Assembly: GCF_900168325.1 (NCBI RefSeq)
Contig: NZ_FVZE01000002.1
Location: forward strand, 682,001-746,000
Length of the DNA stretch: 64,000 nt
Direction of reading: 5' to 3'
Source of the DNA: Novosphingobium mathurense
GTDB lineage: Bacteria; Pseudomonadota; Alphaproteobacteria; Sphingomonadales; Sphingomonadaceae
In this document: positions 34,295 to 42,740 of the stretch, piece by piece
How the letters are laid out: each line of letters opens with the position of its first letter
Position numbering within the stretch: position 1 is the first letter of the stretch
Translations under genes and position numbers: made by a program
Notes under the pieces: generated by a model
The model's database searches: none
Seen by the model: the letters and a program-made list of their open reading frames with translations, nothing else
What the model was told of the DNA's origin: nothing

Positions 34295-36076
34295 ATGGCC
34301 TTGCCAGACCTTCACGCCTTCGGCGCATTGTTCATCGCGCTGGGGATGTTCTACGGCTTTGCCAACGGCAGCTTGCGGGTCGAGATCGTCTCGCTGCTGA
34401 CGATCGGTGCAATTGCCCTGCTGCTCTACGTCCTGCCGATGCCCGGACAGGACAAGTACGCAGGTCTGGCGCTCGCCTTCGAAGGCTTCGGGCACTACGC
34501 GCTGGTGACGATCTGTTCGCTGATGATCCTCGGGCGGGGGCTGGTCGTGACCGGCTCGCTGGATCCTGCGGCGCGGGCGCTGGCCAGGGTATGGCAGTAC
34601 AACCAGCCGCTTGGGCTGCTGCTGACCGTGGTCATGTGCATGTTCCTGTCGATGATCATAAACGATACTCCGGTGCTCGTGCTGATGATTCCGATCCTGG
34701 CGCAATTGGCCGGGCGCGGGGGCATGCCGGCATCGAAGACGCTGATCCCGGTCAATGCCGCCATCCTGATCGGCGGCATGGCGACCACCATCGGCACCTC
34801 AACGAACCTGCTGGTCGTCTCGATCGCGCAGGATCTGGGGCTTAGGACGCTCACGGTGTTTCATTTCACGCCGATTGTCCTGTGCGCGATGGTCGTCGCG
34901 CTGCCCTATATCTGGCTGGTCATGCCGCGGCTGCTGCCCGACAATACCAAGGCCGTGGCGGTCGAAAGTCGCACCTTCCTTGCCAAGCTGCGGGTCGAGG
35001 GCGACTCGCCGATGCGCGGCAAGACCATCGAGGAAGTGCGCGGCAACGTGCCCGCGGGCGTGAGCGTCTGGTTGCCGGCCGGTGCGAACGGCTCGGTCGA
35101 CCGGCGGGTCATGGCCTCGGGTACGCTGGAAGACCTGCAGGAGGCGGCCCGCAAGCTCTCCGCCAAGCTGGCGCCGACATGGTTGCTGGAGCGCATCCGG
35201 TCCAATTCCAGCCGCACCGGCGATGACCTTATGGTTGCCGAGATGATCATCGCGCCCGACAGCCGCCTGATCGGCCTGACGCCCAAGACGGCAGGTTTCG
35301 TCGGCGTGGCGCTGCTGGGCATCCACCATGCGCGCCAGCCGTTTCGCGATACCCGCCTGCATTCGCCCGATGCGCCGATGATGGAAGGCGACGTTCTGCT
35401 CGTCATGGGCATGGCGGGCGACCTGCGCCGCTTTGCCGAGAGCGACGGCCTGCTGCAGTTGGAAGGCGGGCAGGAGGTGACGCGTTCGACCAAGGCCCCG
35501 GTGGCTCTGGCGATCATGGCCGGCGCGGTCGGCCTCGCCAGCGTCGGTCTTGTACCGATCGCGATTTCCTCGCTGGCCGGTGCGATCCTGATGTTCGTGA
35601 CCGGGTGCGTGCGGTTCGAGAGAGTGGGGCGCGCGCTGTCCGCGCAGGTCATCGTCCTCGTCGCCGCTTCCATTGCGCTGGGCAAGTTCATCCTCGTTTC
35701 CGGCGCCGCGGCATGGATGGGCGGCCTGCTGGCAACCGGCCTCCAGTACCTGCCGCCCGCCGGAGTGCTGGCCGCGATCATGGTCTTCGTCACCATGCTC
35801 ACCAACTTCGCCTCGAACACTGCGGCAGCGGCTGTGGGCACCCCGATCGCCTTCAACATCGCCAGCCAGCTCAACCTGCCGCCAGAGCCGCTGGTGCTGG
35901 CGGTGCTGTTCGGCTGCAACCTGTGTTACGCAACCCCGGTCGCCTACCAGACCAACATGATGATCCTGACCGAGGGCGACTACCGTTTCGCGGACTACTT
36001 GCGCTCGGGAATCCCTTTGGTGCTGATCATGGTTGCCGCGCTCTCGACGACGCTGGTCTACTGGTACGGGATCTGA
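34295..36076 (+). CDS. SLC13/DASS-type permease with TrkA-C (RCK_C) domains
   Basis: This 593-residue inner-membrane protein has two hydrophobic halves of the divalent-anion:Na+ symporter fold (about 1-215 and 405-593; motif NDTPVLVLMIPI and GGMATTIGTSTNLL in the first half, SNTAAAAVGTPIAF in the second) around two cytoplasmic TrkA-C domains (about 225-400). Such proteins carry sulfate, dicarboxylates or similar anions. It follows the GNAT-nitrilase gene by 15 bp, so the two are probably co-transcribed. Confidence 0.9.
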   Translation: MALPDLHAFGALFIALGMFYGFANGSLRVEIVSLLTIGAIALLLYVLPMPGQDKYAGLALAFEGFGHYALVTICSLMILGRGLVVTGSLDPAARALARVWQYNQPLGLLLTVVMCMFLSMIINDTPVLVLMIPILAQLAGRGGMPASKTLIPVNAAILIGGMATTIGTSTNLLVVSIAQDLGLRTLTVFHFTPIVLCAMVVALPYIWLVMPRLLPDNTKAVAVESRTFLAKLRVEGDSPMRGKTIEEVRGNVPAGVSVWLPAGANGSVDRRVMASGTLEDLQEAARKLSAKLAPTWLLERIRSNSSRTGDDLMVAEMIIAPDSRLIGLTPKTAGFVGVALLGIHHARQPFRDTRLHSPDAPMMEGDVLLVMGMAGDLRRFAESDGLLQLEGGQEVTRSTKAPVALAIMAGAVGLASVGLVPIAISSLAGAILMFVTGCVRFERVGRALSAQVIVLVAASIALGKFILVSGAAAWMGGLLATGLQYLPPAGVLAAIMVFVTMLTNFASNTAAAAVGTPIAFNIASQLNLPPEPLVLAVLFGCNLCYATPVAYQTNMMILTEGDYRFADYLRSGIPLVLIMVAALSTTLVYWYGI

Positions 36077-36083
36077 GCGAGAG

Positions 36084-36125
36084 AAAAATCAGCCGTCATC
36101 CCCACGCTGGCAGGGAAGACGGCTG
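36084..36125 (-). terminator. Terminator between convergent genes
   Basis: CAGCCGTC (36090-36097) pairs with GACGGCTG (36118-36125). On the minus strand the hairpin is followed by ATTTTT (36089-36084), so it is an intrinsic terminator for the HD-GYP gene; the SLC13 gene may also end here. Confidence 0.65.
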
Positions 36126-36132
36126 TCTCTTC

Positions 36133-37437
36133 CTAAGATGATTTGCCGGTCAGGATCTGCTCGCGCAGTTCCTCCACCGGGGGCAGCCCCAGCCCGTCCA
36201 GCGATTCCACGCCGATGATCGCGTCCTCGCCGAAGCAGTTGGACAGCACGATCGTCTTGGGAACGATGCGCTTGCGGTTCGCCAGCGAATAGAAGGTGCG
36301 CACGGTCGGTGCGGCCGGTTCCTCGGGGTTCTGGTCGATCACCATGGCAATGCGTTCCGAACGCAGCAGCACGAAGGAGCCGACCGGGTAGACACCCAGC
36401 GCCTCGACGAAGCGGTCCAGCACCTCACCGTCGAACACGTCGCGCATCTCGATCAGTTCCTGCATGGCGTTGGCAGGGTCCGCCGCATGCCCGTTGAGCA
36501 TGCCCGAGACGATGTGGTCGTACGTGTCGCACACGGCGGCCATGCGCGAGAGCGTGTCGATCTGCGAGCCGGTAAGGTTCTGCGGAAAGCCGGTTCCGTC
36601 CAGCCTTTCGTGATGGCGCATGACAGCGTGCAGCACCTCCTCGGGCACTTCCCCGGCCGCTTCGAGCAGGTCCTTGCCGATGTAGGGATGGCGGTGCCAG
36701 ACGTCGCTCGGGATCGCGCTGATGCCCCCTTCATGCGGGTCAATATTGACGTAGAGCCGGCTCACCCCGACATCGAGCAGCAGTCCGGCCATTCCGGCAT
36801 TGCGCGTGTCGGCGGGCGAAAGCCTCATCTGGCGGGCCAGCGAGATCATCAGCGCACTGACCGAGAGCATGTGCTGGTAGATCGTCTCGCTTTCCGCCTT
36901 GCAGCGCATCAGGCCGGAAAAGGCGTAGGGATTGCGCTGGATCGAAGCATAGATGTCCTCGACCACGGGTGTCACTTCGGCGACGCGCGGCGCCTTGCCG
37001 AGGCGCGCTTCGAGGAAGACCTTGGAGATGACCTTGCGGGCCTTGCCCGCGGTCTGTCGGGCCTTGCCGAATTCGCGTGCCACCGGGACCGGACCGGAAC
37101 GGAACGCCGCGGAATCGCCGCCCGCCGGTCGCGCAATCACAGGCGCAGGACGGGGTATCGTGCGCCGTTCGAACTGCCGGGCCTGCATGGTGCCGTTCGG
37201 GCGCGGCGCGGAAGTCACGGTCGCCGTGGCCCTGTCTTCGTTCGCTGGCACGTCGATTCCGCGATCGGTGTCGATGATGATGGCGTCCAGCTTGCTTGCC
37301 CGCAGGGTCTCCAGCTTGTCTTCGTCAGCCACGACGAAGCGGGCCTTCCAGAAGGGATGGCTTAGCCAGTTCCCCTGAAAACCGTGAATGAACATGCCCA
37401 GTTCGACCTGGGACGTGGAAATTTTCTTTAACGCCAT
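36133..37437 (-). CDS. DUF3391 - HD-GYP domain protein with altered HD pair
   Basis: The 434-residue protein has an N-terminal DUF3391 domain (ISTSQVELGMFIHGFQGNW) and a C-terminal HD-GYP domain (about 165-330), which in active members cleaves c-di-GMP. Several metal ligands are present (YQHMLSV, WHRHPYIG, VMRHHERLDGTGFP), but the central HD pair in LLHDIGK is LLLDVGV here, so one histidine ligand is missing, and GYP reads GFP. Activity may be reduced or absent. The start MALKKISTS is chosen at 37437; the upstream frame is not conserved-looking. Confidence 0.85.
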   Translation of the reverse strand: MALKKISTSQVELGMFIHGFQGNWLSHPFWKARFVVADEDKLETLRASKLDAIIIDTDRGIDVPANEDRATATVTSAPRPNGTMQARQFERRTIPRPAPVIARPAGGDSAAFRSGPVPVAREFGKARQTAGKARKVISKVFLEARLGKAPRVAEVTPVVEDIYASIQRNPYAFSGLMRCKAESETIYQHMLSVSALMISLARQMRLSPADTRNAGMAGLLLDVGVSRLYVNIDPHEGGISAIPSDVWHRHPYIGKDLLEAAGEVPEEVLHAVMRHHERLDGTGFPQNLTGSQIDTLSRMAAVCDTYDHIVSGMLNGHAADPANAMQELIEMRDVFDGEVLDRFVEALGVYPVGSFVLLRSERIAMVIDQNPEEPAAPTVRTFYSLANRKRIVPKTIVLSNCFGEDAIIGVESLDGLGLPPVEELREQILTGKSS

Positions 37438-37649
37438 GCGACCGCCAAGTTTTGTCAATGACGGCAGGTTTGGGCGCATAGCGTTAAGAGAGGTTATGGT
37501 TTCTTTGGGTAACGGTCGCTTAACCAACTGTTGCATTGCCTCATGGACAAGCCTCGACCGGCCCTGCAACATAAGGACAACGCGCGATAAATTCGCAAGG
37601 GATGCGCGCGTTCGCCGAAGATGCGAAATGCTTAAGGGAGGATGAGGTC

Positions 37650-39005
37650 TTGATCAGTGCCATCGGTCTTGCAGGAGCCCTGATCCTGCTGATCTGGATG
37701 ACCGTGCGGGGCGTGAACATCCTCCTTGCCGGGCCGATTGCCGCCGCGATCGTCGCGTGGACGAGCGGACTGGCGTGGCTGCCCCCGCTCGCCGCCGAAG
37801 GCGCGCCGGATTTCGCGACCGCCTACATGAAAGGCTTCACCGGCTTCTTCGGCGACTGGTTCCTGATGTTCCTGCTGGGCGCGATCTTCGGCGAAGTCAT
37901 GGGCGCCAGCGGTGCGGCAGCCAGCGTGGCGCACTGGGTCGTGCGGAAAATCGGCATCCGCCATGCCGTGCTTGCGGTCGTCGCGGCCTGCGCCATCCTC
38001 ACATACGGGGGCGTGTCGGTCTTCATCGTCGGCTTCGCGGTCTATCCCCTGGCCGTCCACCTGTTCCGCGAGGCTGACATGCCGCGCCGCTTCATCCCCG
38101 GCGCGCTGTGCTTCGGATCGGTAACGTTTACGATGACGAGCGCGGGCTCTCCCGAGATCCAGAACCTGATCCCGATGCAGTATCTGGGCACCGACGCCTA
38201 TGCCGGCTGGCAGGTCAGCCTCGTCGTTGCGGTGCTGATGGCGGGGCTTGGCTATTTCCTGCTCGACCGCATGGTGAAGCGGGCCGTGGCGCGCGGTGAG
38301 CGCTTCGAGAGCAGGCCGGGCGACGATACCAGTTCCGCCGACCGGCACTTGCCCCATCCGCTGTTGTGCATCCTGCCGCTTGTCGCGGTTCTCGGCGTCT
38401 TCATGCTTTTCCAGTATCCGCAGGCGATAGCCGGTCTGGCGGCGCTGCTGCCCGGCGCGTCGCTGGGCAAATGGGCGCTGGTCGTCGCGCTGGGCGCGGG
38501 CACGGCAATCGCGGTCCTGATCGGCCTGCGCTCGCGCGGGGCCATGCCCGCCGCGTTTTCGCGCGGGGCGACCGGGGCGGTGGTGGCGATCACCAATACT
38601 TGCGCGGTCGTCGGTTTCGGGGCCGTGGCATCGCTGTCGCCCGCATTTCAGGCGGCGCTCGATGCCGTCCAGCACCTGCCGGGCGATCCGCTGATCGGCG
38701 CGGCCATTGCGGTGACCGTGATCGCGGGGCTTACCGGATCTGCTTCGGGCGGCCAGTCGATCGCGCTGCCCTTGCTGGCACCCGGCTATCTGGCCATGGG
38801 CGCGGACCCTTCGCAACTCCACCGGACCGTGGCCATCGCCAGCGGCGCGCTCGATAGCCTGCCGCACAACGGCTACGTGGTAACGACGATCCGGGCGATC
38901 TGCGGGGAGACCCACCGCGACGCCTATCCCGCCGTGGGGCTGCTGACCGTCGTGGTGCCGACGATCGGCCTTGCCGTCGCGATCGCGCTCTTTGCGATAA
39001 GCTGA
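37650..39005 (+). CDS. GntP-family permease
   Basis: This 451-residue protein has about 12 to 14 membrane segments and the GntP/CitMHS-type pattern (GVSVFIVGFAVYPLA, SAGSPEIQNLIPMQYLG, GLTGSASGGQSIALPLL). GntP members import gluconate or related hydroxy acids with H+. A TTG start at 37650 is preferred because GGGAGGATGAGG lies just upstream; an ATG at 37602 adds a charged non-conserved leader. The gene stands alone between the HD-GYP and PilZ genes. Confidence 0.85.
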   Translation: MISAIGLAGALILLIWMTVRGVNILLAGPIAAAIVAWTSGLAWLPPLAAEGAPDFATAYMKGFTGFFGDWFLMFLLGAIFGEVMGASGAAASVAHWVVRKIGIRHAVLAVVAACAILTYGGVSVFIVGFAVYPLAVHLFREADMPRRFIPGALCFGSVTFTMTSAGSPEIQNLIPMQYLGTDAYAGWQVSLVVAVLMAGLGYFLLDRMVKRAVARGERFESRPGDDTSSADRHLPHPLLCILPLVAVLGVFMLFQYPQAIAGLAALLPGASLGKWALVVALGAGTAIAVLIGLRSRGAMPAAFSRGATGAVVAITNTCAVVGFGAVASLSPAFQAALDAVQHLPGDPLIGAAIAVTVIAGLTGSASGGQSIALPLLAPGYLAMGADPSQLHRTVAIASGALDSLPHNGYVVTTIRAICGETHRDAYPAVGLLTVVVPTIGLAVAIALFAIS

Positions 39006-39011
39006 CGGGAA

Positions 39012-39030
39012 CCGGCGGGCAGCCCGCCGG
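39012..39030 (+). terminator. Hairpin after the GntP-like gene
   Basis: CCGGCGGG-CAG-CCCGCCGG is a perfect 8-bp stem with a 3-base loop, starting 7 bases after the stop. It lacks a T-run but is the most likely transcript end. Confidence 0.55.
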
Positions 39031-39173
39031 ACCCTCGGTATTCCTGCAATCCTAAGGGTGAACTCAGGGCCTGCCCTTATTAACCTTGTTTCGCCGTCGC
39101 CGTCCTATCCGATCATGAGCCGGGCGAAGGGTCGCATCTTCCCGGCAGAGAAAAACGGGTCGGAGTTACAGGA

Positions 39174-39530
39174 ATGGATCAGGGTGATCGCGCATCGCGC
39201 CAGGCAGAGAGGTTGTCCGTCATGGTCCCTGCCGTCTGCCGCCTGCGCAACGGGTTTCGCGACCAGGTGATGGTCTACGACATTTCCACCGGCGGTTGCC
39301 GAATCAAGAGCTGCGCGGTGAACTTGCGGGTCGGCGACATCGTCGTGGTCCGCCCCGAAATGCTCGAAGGACTGGGTGGCGAAGTGCGCTGGGTCATTGG
39401 CCGCGAGGCTGGCATCCGCTTCGTCCAGCCACTCTATGCGCCGGTCGTCGAGCACCTGCACCGCAACCACCGCACGTTCCTGACTTCGGTGCGCAATTCG
39501 GCTTCGCCGCCACTTCGGATGACTGCCTGA
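39174..39530 (+). CDS. Single-domain PilZ protein
   Basis: This 118-residue protein is one PilZ domain, with the c-di-GMP motif pair RQAER (about 9-13) and DISTGGCRI (about 37-45). Single-domain PilZ proteins are often adaptors that pass the c-di-GMP signal to an effector. It is convergent with the DUF389 gene (7 bp apart) and monocistronic. The effector is not identifiable here. Confidence 0.85.
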   Translation: MDQGDRASRQAERLSVMVPAVCRLRNGFRDQVMVYDISTGGCRIKSCAVNLRVGDIVVVRPEMLEGLGGEVRWVIGREAGIRFVQPLYAPVVEHLHRNHRTFLTSVRNSASPPLRMTA

Positions 39531-39537
39531 GAGCGGT

Positions 39538-41376
39538 CTATCGCCCCGAAGTCTGCTGCGCCGCGGCCTTCGGTGATGCGGCTTTCTCCGCTGCCGCCTT
39601 CTGTGCGGCAGCCCGTGCGGCTTCGGCAGCCTGCTGCGAAGGGCTCTGACCGTAGACGCTGACGGTTGCCGTTGGCACCAGCCCCTGGCTTTCCCCGTCC
39701 TGCGGCTGTTTCGGTATTTCCGCGCCCTTCGGCTTCGGCGAGGCGGCGGGGTCGGGCACAAGATGCCGGATATGCACTTCGATCCCGGCATCGGAGAAGA
39801 ACTTCACCAGCGCGCCAAGGTGTTCCTCGTCGCCACTCGAAACCGTGACCCTGGCCATGCCCCAGCGTTGCAGGGCCCATAGCGCCAGATCGGCGGAAAT
39901 CGCGCCTTCCGGGTGTTTCATGCCGTTCTCGCCGGAAAGGGCGACTTCCATTTCGGCCTGTGCCGGCGGCACGATCCTGACCGTCCAGCCCTGCGTCTCC
40001 TTGCTCGTGGCCTGTTCGGTCGTGCGATAGTCCGCCAGGGTCCAGCCTGGCGCAGGAATCGGCTCGACGTAGACCATGCGCTGGGCGCGGTCGCTCCAGA
40101 CTGAGCGTGTCGGCAGGCCCACGCTCTGGCGGATGGCATTGAATGGCGGAACGTCTGCAGCGATGCCGGCTGCGGTGCGCTCCATGGCGGCGTCGACCAT
40201 GGCACGGGTCTGGGCCTGCACGTCGGCGGCCAGGACCTGCTGGAGATTGATCGTCACTTCGTCGCCCAGCGCCTTGTGGATCAGTTCCTCGGCAGATGCC
40301 TCGGCGTTGGAGGTATAGCGGCGGGCGATCACCAGGGCGTCCACCGATGGCGCGCTGAATACGCTGGACTTGACGTCGAGCTGGGCGATGGTGACGCCCT
40401 TGGTCCCGCAGGCCTGCAGGATCGCAGCTCGCGCGGCGGTGCGGATCTTGGCCTCGGTCGACAGCTTCATCAGCGTCATCGACAGCGGCGTGCCGAGCGC
40501 GAGGAAGGCCGCGACAAGTATGGTCACGTAGCGCGGCGTCCATTCCACCTTGCCGAACGGGCGAGCGGCCCCGGAAAGGCGCGCGATAAGCGCAAAGGCA
40601 AAAGTGATCGCGGCGAGGTTGGTCAGGAACAGCAGCAGCGCGCCCATCGCGAACATCGGCTGGAACACGCCGATGCCATAGCCCACGACGGTCAGTGGCG
40701 GCATCAGCGCGGTCGCGATGGCAACGCCGATGGCGGTTCCGCCCTTGCCGATTACCGTCGAATAGCCACCCGCGATCCCGGAGAACAAGGCGACGGCAAG
40801 GTCGAGCAGGTTGGGCTCGGTACGCGCGAGGATTTCCGGCGTGGCGTTGCGGATCGGCGAAAGCCAGGTCAGCAGCATGCCGGTGAGAATGCCGATGGCC
40901 GCGCCCACCGCCACGACCTTGGCGGCGTCGCGGATGCGGTGGCCGTCGAGCGAGGCGAAGCCGAAGCCCATCGATGCGATCGGGGCCATCAGCGGCGAGA
41001 CGAGCATTGCGCCGATGACGACTGCGGTCGAGGATTGCAGCAGGCCGAGAGTGGCGATGCCCGCGGCAAGGGCGCACATCAGGATGTAGCCGTTGGTCAG
41101 TTCTCCGTCCTTGCGCACGTGCTGGCGCAAGTCGTAGGCCTGATCCGGCGTCAGCTGGGGCAGCAGCACCGCATGGGCAAGGCGCAGGCGCACGAGGTGC
41201 ACGAAGGCCTCGGCGCGGCGGATCCACATGGGCCGCTTCTTCCACGCGGCTTCCACCTTCTTCGCGAATTCGGCGTTCGGTTCGCGTGCATCGTGGAAGG
41301 ATCGGCGGTCGGTGCCGGGCGGGTTCGACTGACCCGGCAAAGGGTCATCCGGCATGGCCGTCGGAGTATCGTTCAT
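39538..41376 (-). CDS. DUF389 membrane protein
   Basis: This 612-residue protein has a cytoplasmic N-terminus, the DUF389 membrane core with six hydrophobic segments (about 95-310; motif STAVVIGAMLVSPLMAPI, GKGGTAIGVAIATALMPPL) and an unusually long C-terminal part (about 310-612), Pro/Ala/Lys-rich at the end. DUF389 proteins are uncharacterised transporters-like membrane proteins. It starts 3 bp after the stop of an Na+/H+ antiporter, suggesting shared transcription and perhaps ion stress. Confidence 0.85.
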   Translation of the reverse strand: MNDTPTAMPDDPLPGQSNPPGTDRRSFHDAREPNAEFAKKVEAAWKKRPMWIRRAEAFVHLVRLRLAHAVLLPQLTPDQAYDLRQHVRKDGELTNGYILMCALAAGIATLGLLQSSTAVVIGAMLVSPLMAPIASMGFGFASLDGHRIRDAAKVVAVGAAIGILTGMLLTWLSPIRNATPEILARTEPNLLDLAVALFSGIAGGYSTVIGKGGTAIGVAIATALMPPLTVVGYGIGVFQPMFAMGALLLFLTNLAAITFAFALIARLSGAARPFGKVEWTPRYVTILVAAFLALGTPLSMTLMKLSTEAKIRTAARAAILQACGTKGVTIAQLDVKSSVFSAPSVDALVIARRYTSNAEASAEELIHKALGDEVTINLQQVLAADVQAQTRAMVDAAMERTAAGIAADVPPFNAIRQSVGLPTRSVWSDRAQRMVYVEPIPAPGWTLADYRTTEQATSKETQGWTVRIVPPAQAEMEVALSGENGMKHPEGAISADLALWALQRWGMARVTVSSGDEEHLGALVKFFSDAGIEVHIRHLVPDPAASPKPKGAEIPKQPQDGESQGLVPTATVSVYGQSPSQQAAEAARAAAQKAAAEKAASPKAAAQQTSGR

Positions 41377-41378
41377 GG

Positions 41379-42656
41379 TCAGGCTTTCTGTGCCGGGGCC
41401 GTTGCCTGGCGGTTCCTGATGTGGCCGATCAGGCCGGAAATGGTGCTGCCCTGCGCAACAACCGCGAAGAGCACGACGATGTAGGTGACGACCAGCAGTT
41501 CGTCACGAATGATCGAGGCGGGGAGGGAAAGCGCGAGCGCGACCGAGATGCCGCCGCGAAGCCCGCCCCAGACCAGGGTGGGAAAGGCCAGCGGGCCCAT
41601 GTCGATCAACTTCTCCATGGCCGCCAGCGGTACGCCGACCGCGATCATCCGGGCGATAAGCACGATGACGATCGCCCCCAGACCGGCGAGCATGTAGATG
41701 TTCTCGAATTCGAGTGCGATGACCTCGAGGCCGATCAGCAGGAACAGCACGGCGTTGAGGATCTCGTCGATCAGAGCCCAGAACTTGATGATGTAGTCGC
41801 GCGTCACGTCGCTCATGGCATGGGCGACACCGGCATTGCCGATGATCAGACCGGCGACCGCCATCGCCACTGGCCCGCTGACATGGAGCGCCATGGCGAT
41901 GCTGTAGCCGCCCATGACGACGGCAAGGCTGATCATCGCCTCGATGTTGTACTCGTCGATGGACTTCATCGCGACGTAGCCGATCCAGCCGACCACGAGG
42001 CCGAGCACGGCGCCGCCCAGCGCTTCCTGCACGAAGTGGCCGATGGCGAAGGACCAGCTGAAGGTCTCGGCGCCGGTCGCCAGCGAGACCAGGATGGTGA
42101 AGACGACGACGCCGATACCGTCGTTGAACAGGCTCTCGCCTGCGACCGTGGCCTGCAGGGTATCGGGCATGGCCGCACGCTTCATCACCGCCATGACCGA
42201 GACCGGGTCGGTCGGCGATATCAGCGCGCCGAAGACGAGGCTCCACATGAGGGGCACGGTGAGGCCGAGCAGCATGGTCAGGTAGTGGAAGGCGAAGCCG
42301 ACGATTGCCGTCGACAGGATTACGCCCACGGTACTGAAGACCAGGATCGGCCAGCGGCCCTTGCGCATGTTCGACCAGCTCACGTGCATCGCACCGGCGA
42401 ACAGCAGGAACGATAGCATCCCCTCCATCAGCGTGGTGCTGAAGTCGATGTCGTTGAGGAAGCGTCCGAATTTCTCGGCCATGGTGCTGCTGGGCACCAG
42501 CTTGTCGTAAGCGACAATCAGCAGCGAGGCGAGCGTGCCCATGACCGTCAGTCCGACGGTCGAGGGCAGCTTGAGAACGCGGTAGTTGAAGTAACCGAGC
42601 CCGGCAGCAAGGACGATGAGGATCGCGGCGGCGTCGAACGCGGTCAGGTCATGCAT
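41379..42656 (-). CDS. Na+(K+)/H+ antiporter, NhaP / CPA1 family
   Basis: This 425-residue protein has 12 to 13 membrane segments and the CPA1 core signatures: FAGAMHVSW, FGALISPTDPVSVM and the ion-binding SLFNDGIGVVVF (the ND pair typical of electroneutral exchangers). It expels Na+ or K+ in exchange for protons. It lacks the long cytoplasmic C-terminus of many NhaP proteins. The DUF389 gene follows in the same operon. Confidence 0.92.
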   Translation of the reverse strand: MHDLTAFDAAAILIVLAAGLGYFNYRVLKLPSTVGLTVMGTLASLLIVAYDKLVPSSTMAEKFGRFLNDIDFSTTLMEGMLSFLLFAGAMHVSWSNMRKGRWPILVFSTVGVILSTAIVGFAFHYLTMLLGLTVPLMWSLVFGALISPTDPVSVMAVMKRAAMPDTLQATVAGESLFNDGIGVVVFTILVSLATGAETFSWSFAIGHFVQEALGGAVLGLVVGWIGYVAMKSIDEYNIEAMISLAVVMGGYSIAMALHVSGPVAMAVAGLIIGNAGVAHAMSDVTRDYIIKFWALIDEILNAVLFLLIGLEVIALEFENIYMLAGLGAIVIVLIARMIAVGVPLAAMEKLIDMGPLAFPTLVWGGLRGGISVALALSLPASIIRDELLVVTYIVVLFAVVAQGSTISGLIGHIRNRQATAPAQKA

Positions 42657-42740
42657 GGACGCGACATTAGCCTGACCTGCAACGATTTCCTAGCTCGGGC
42701 GGACAGAATCGGAGAGAGTGGCCGTTCGCGCGCCGCCGCG

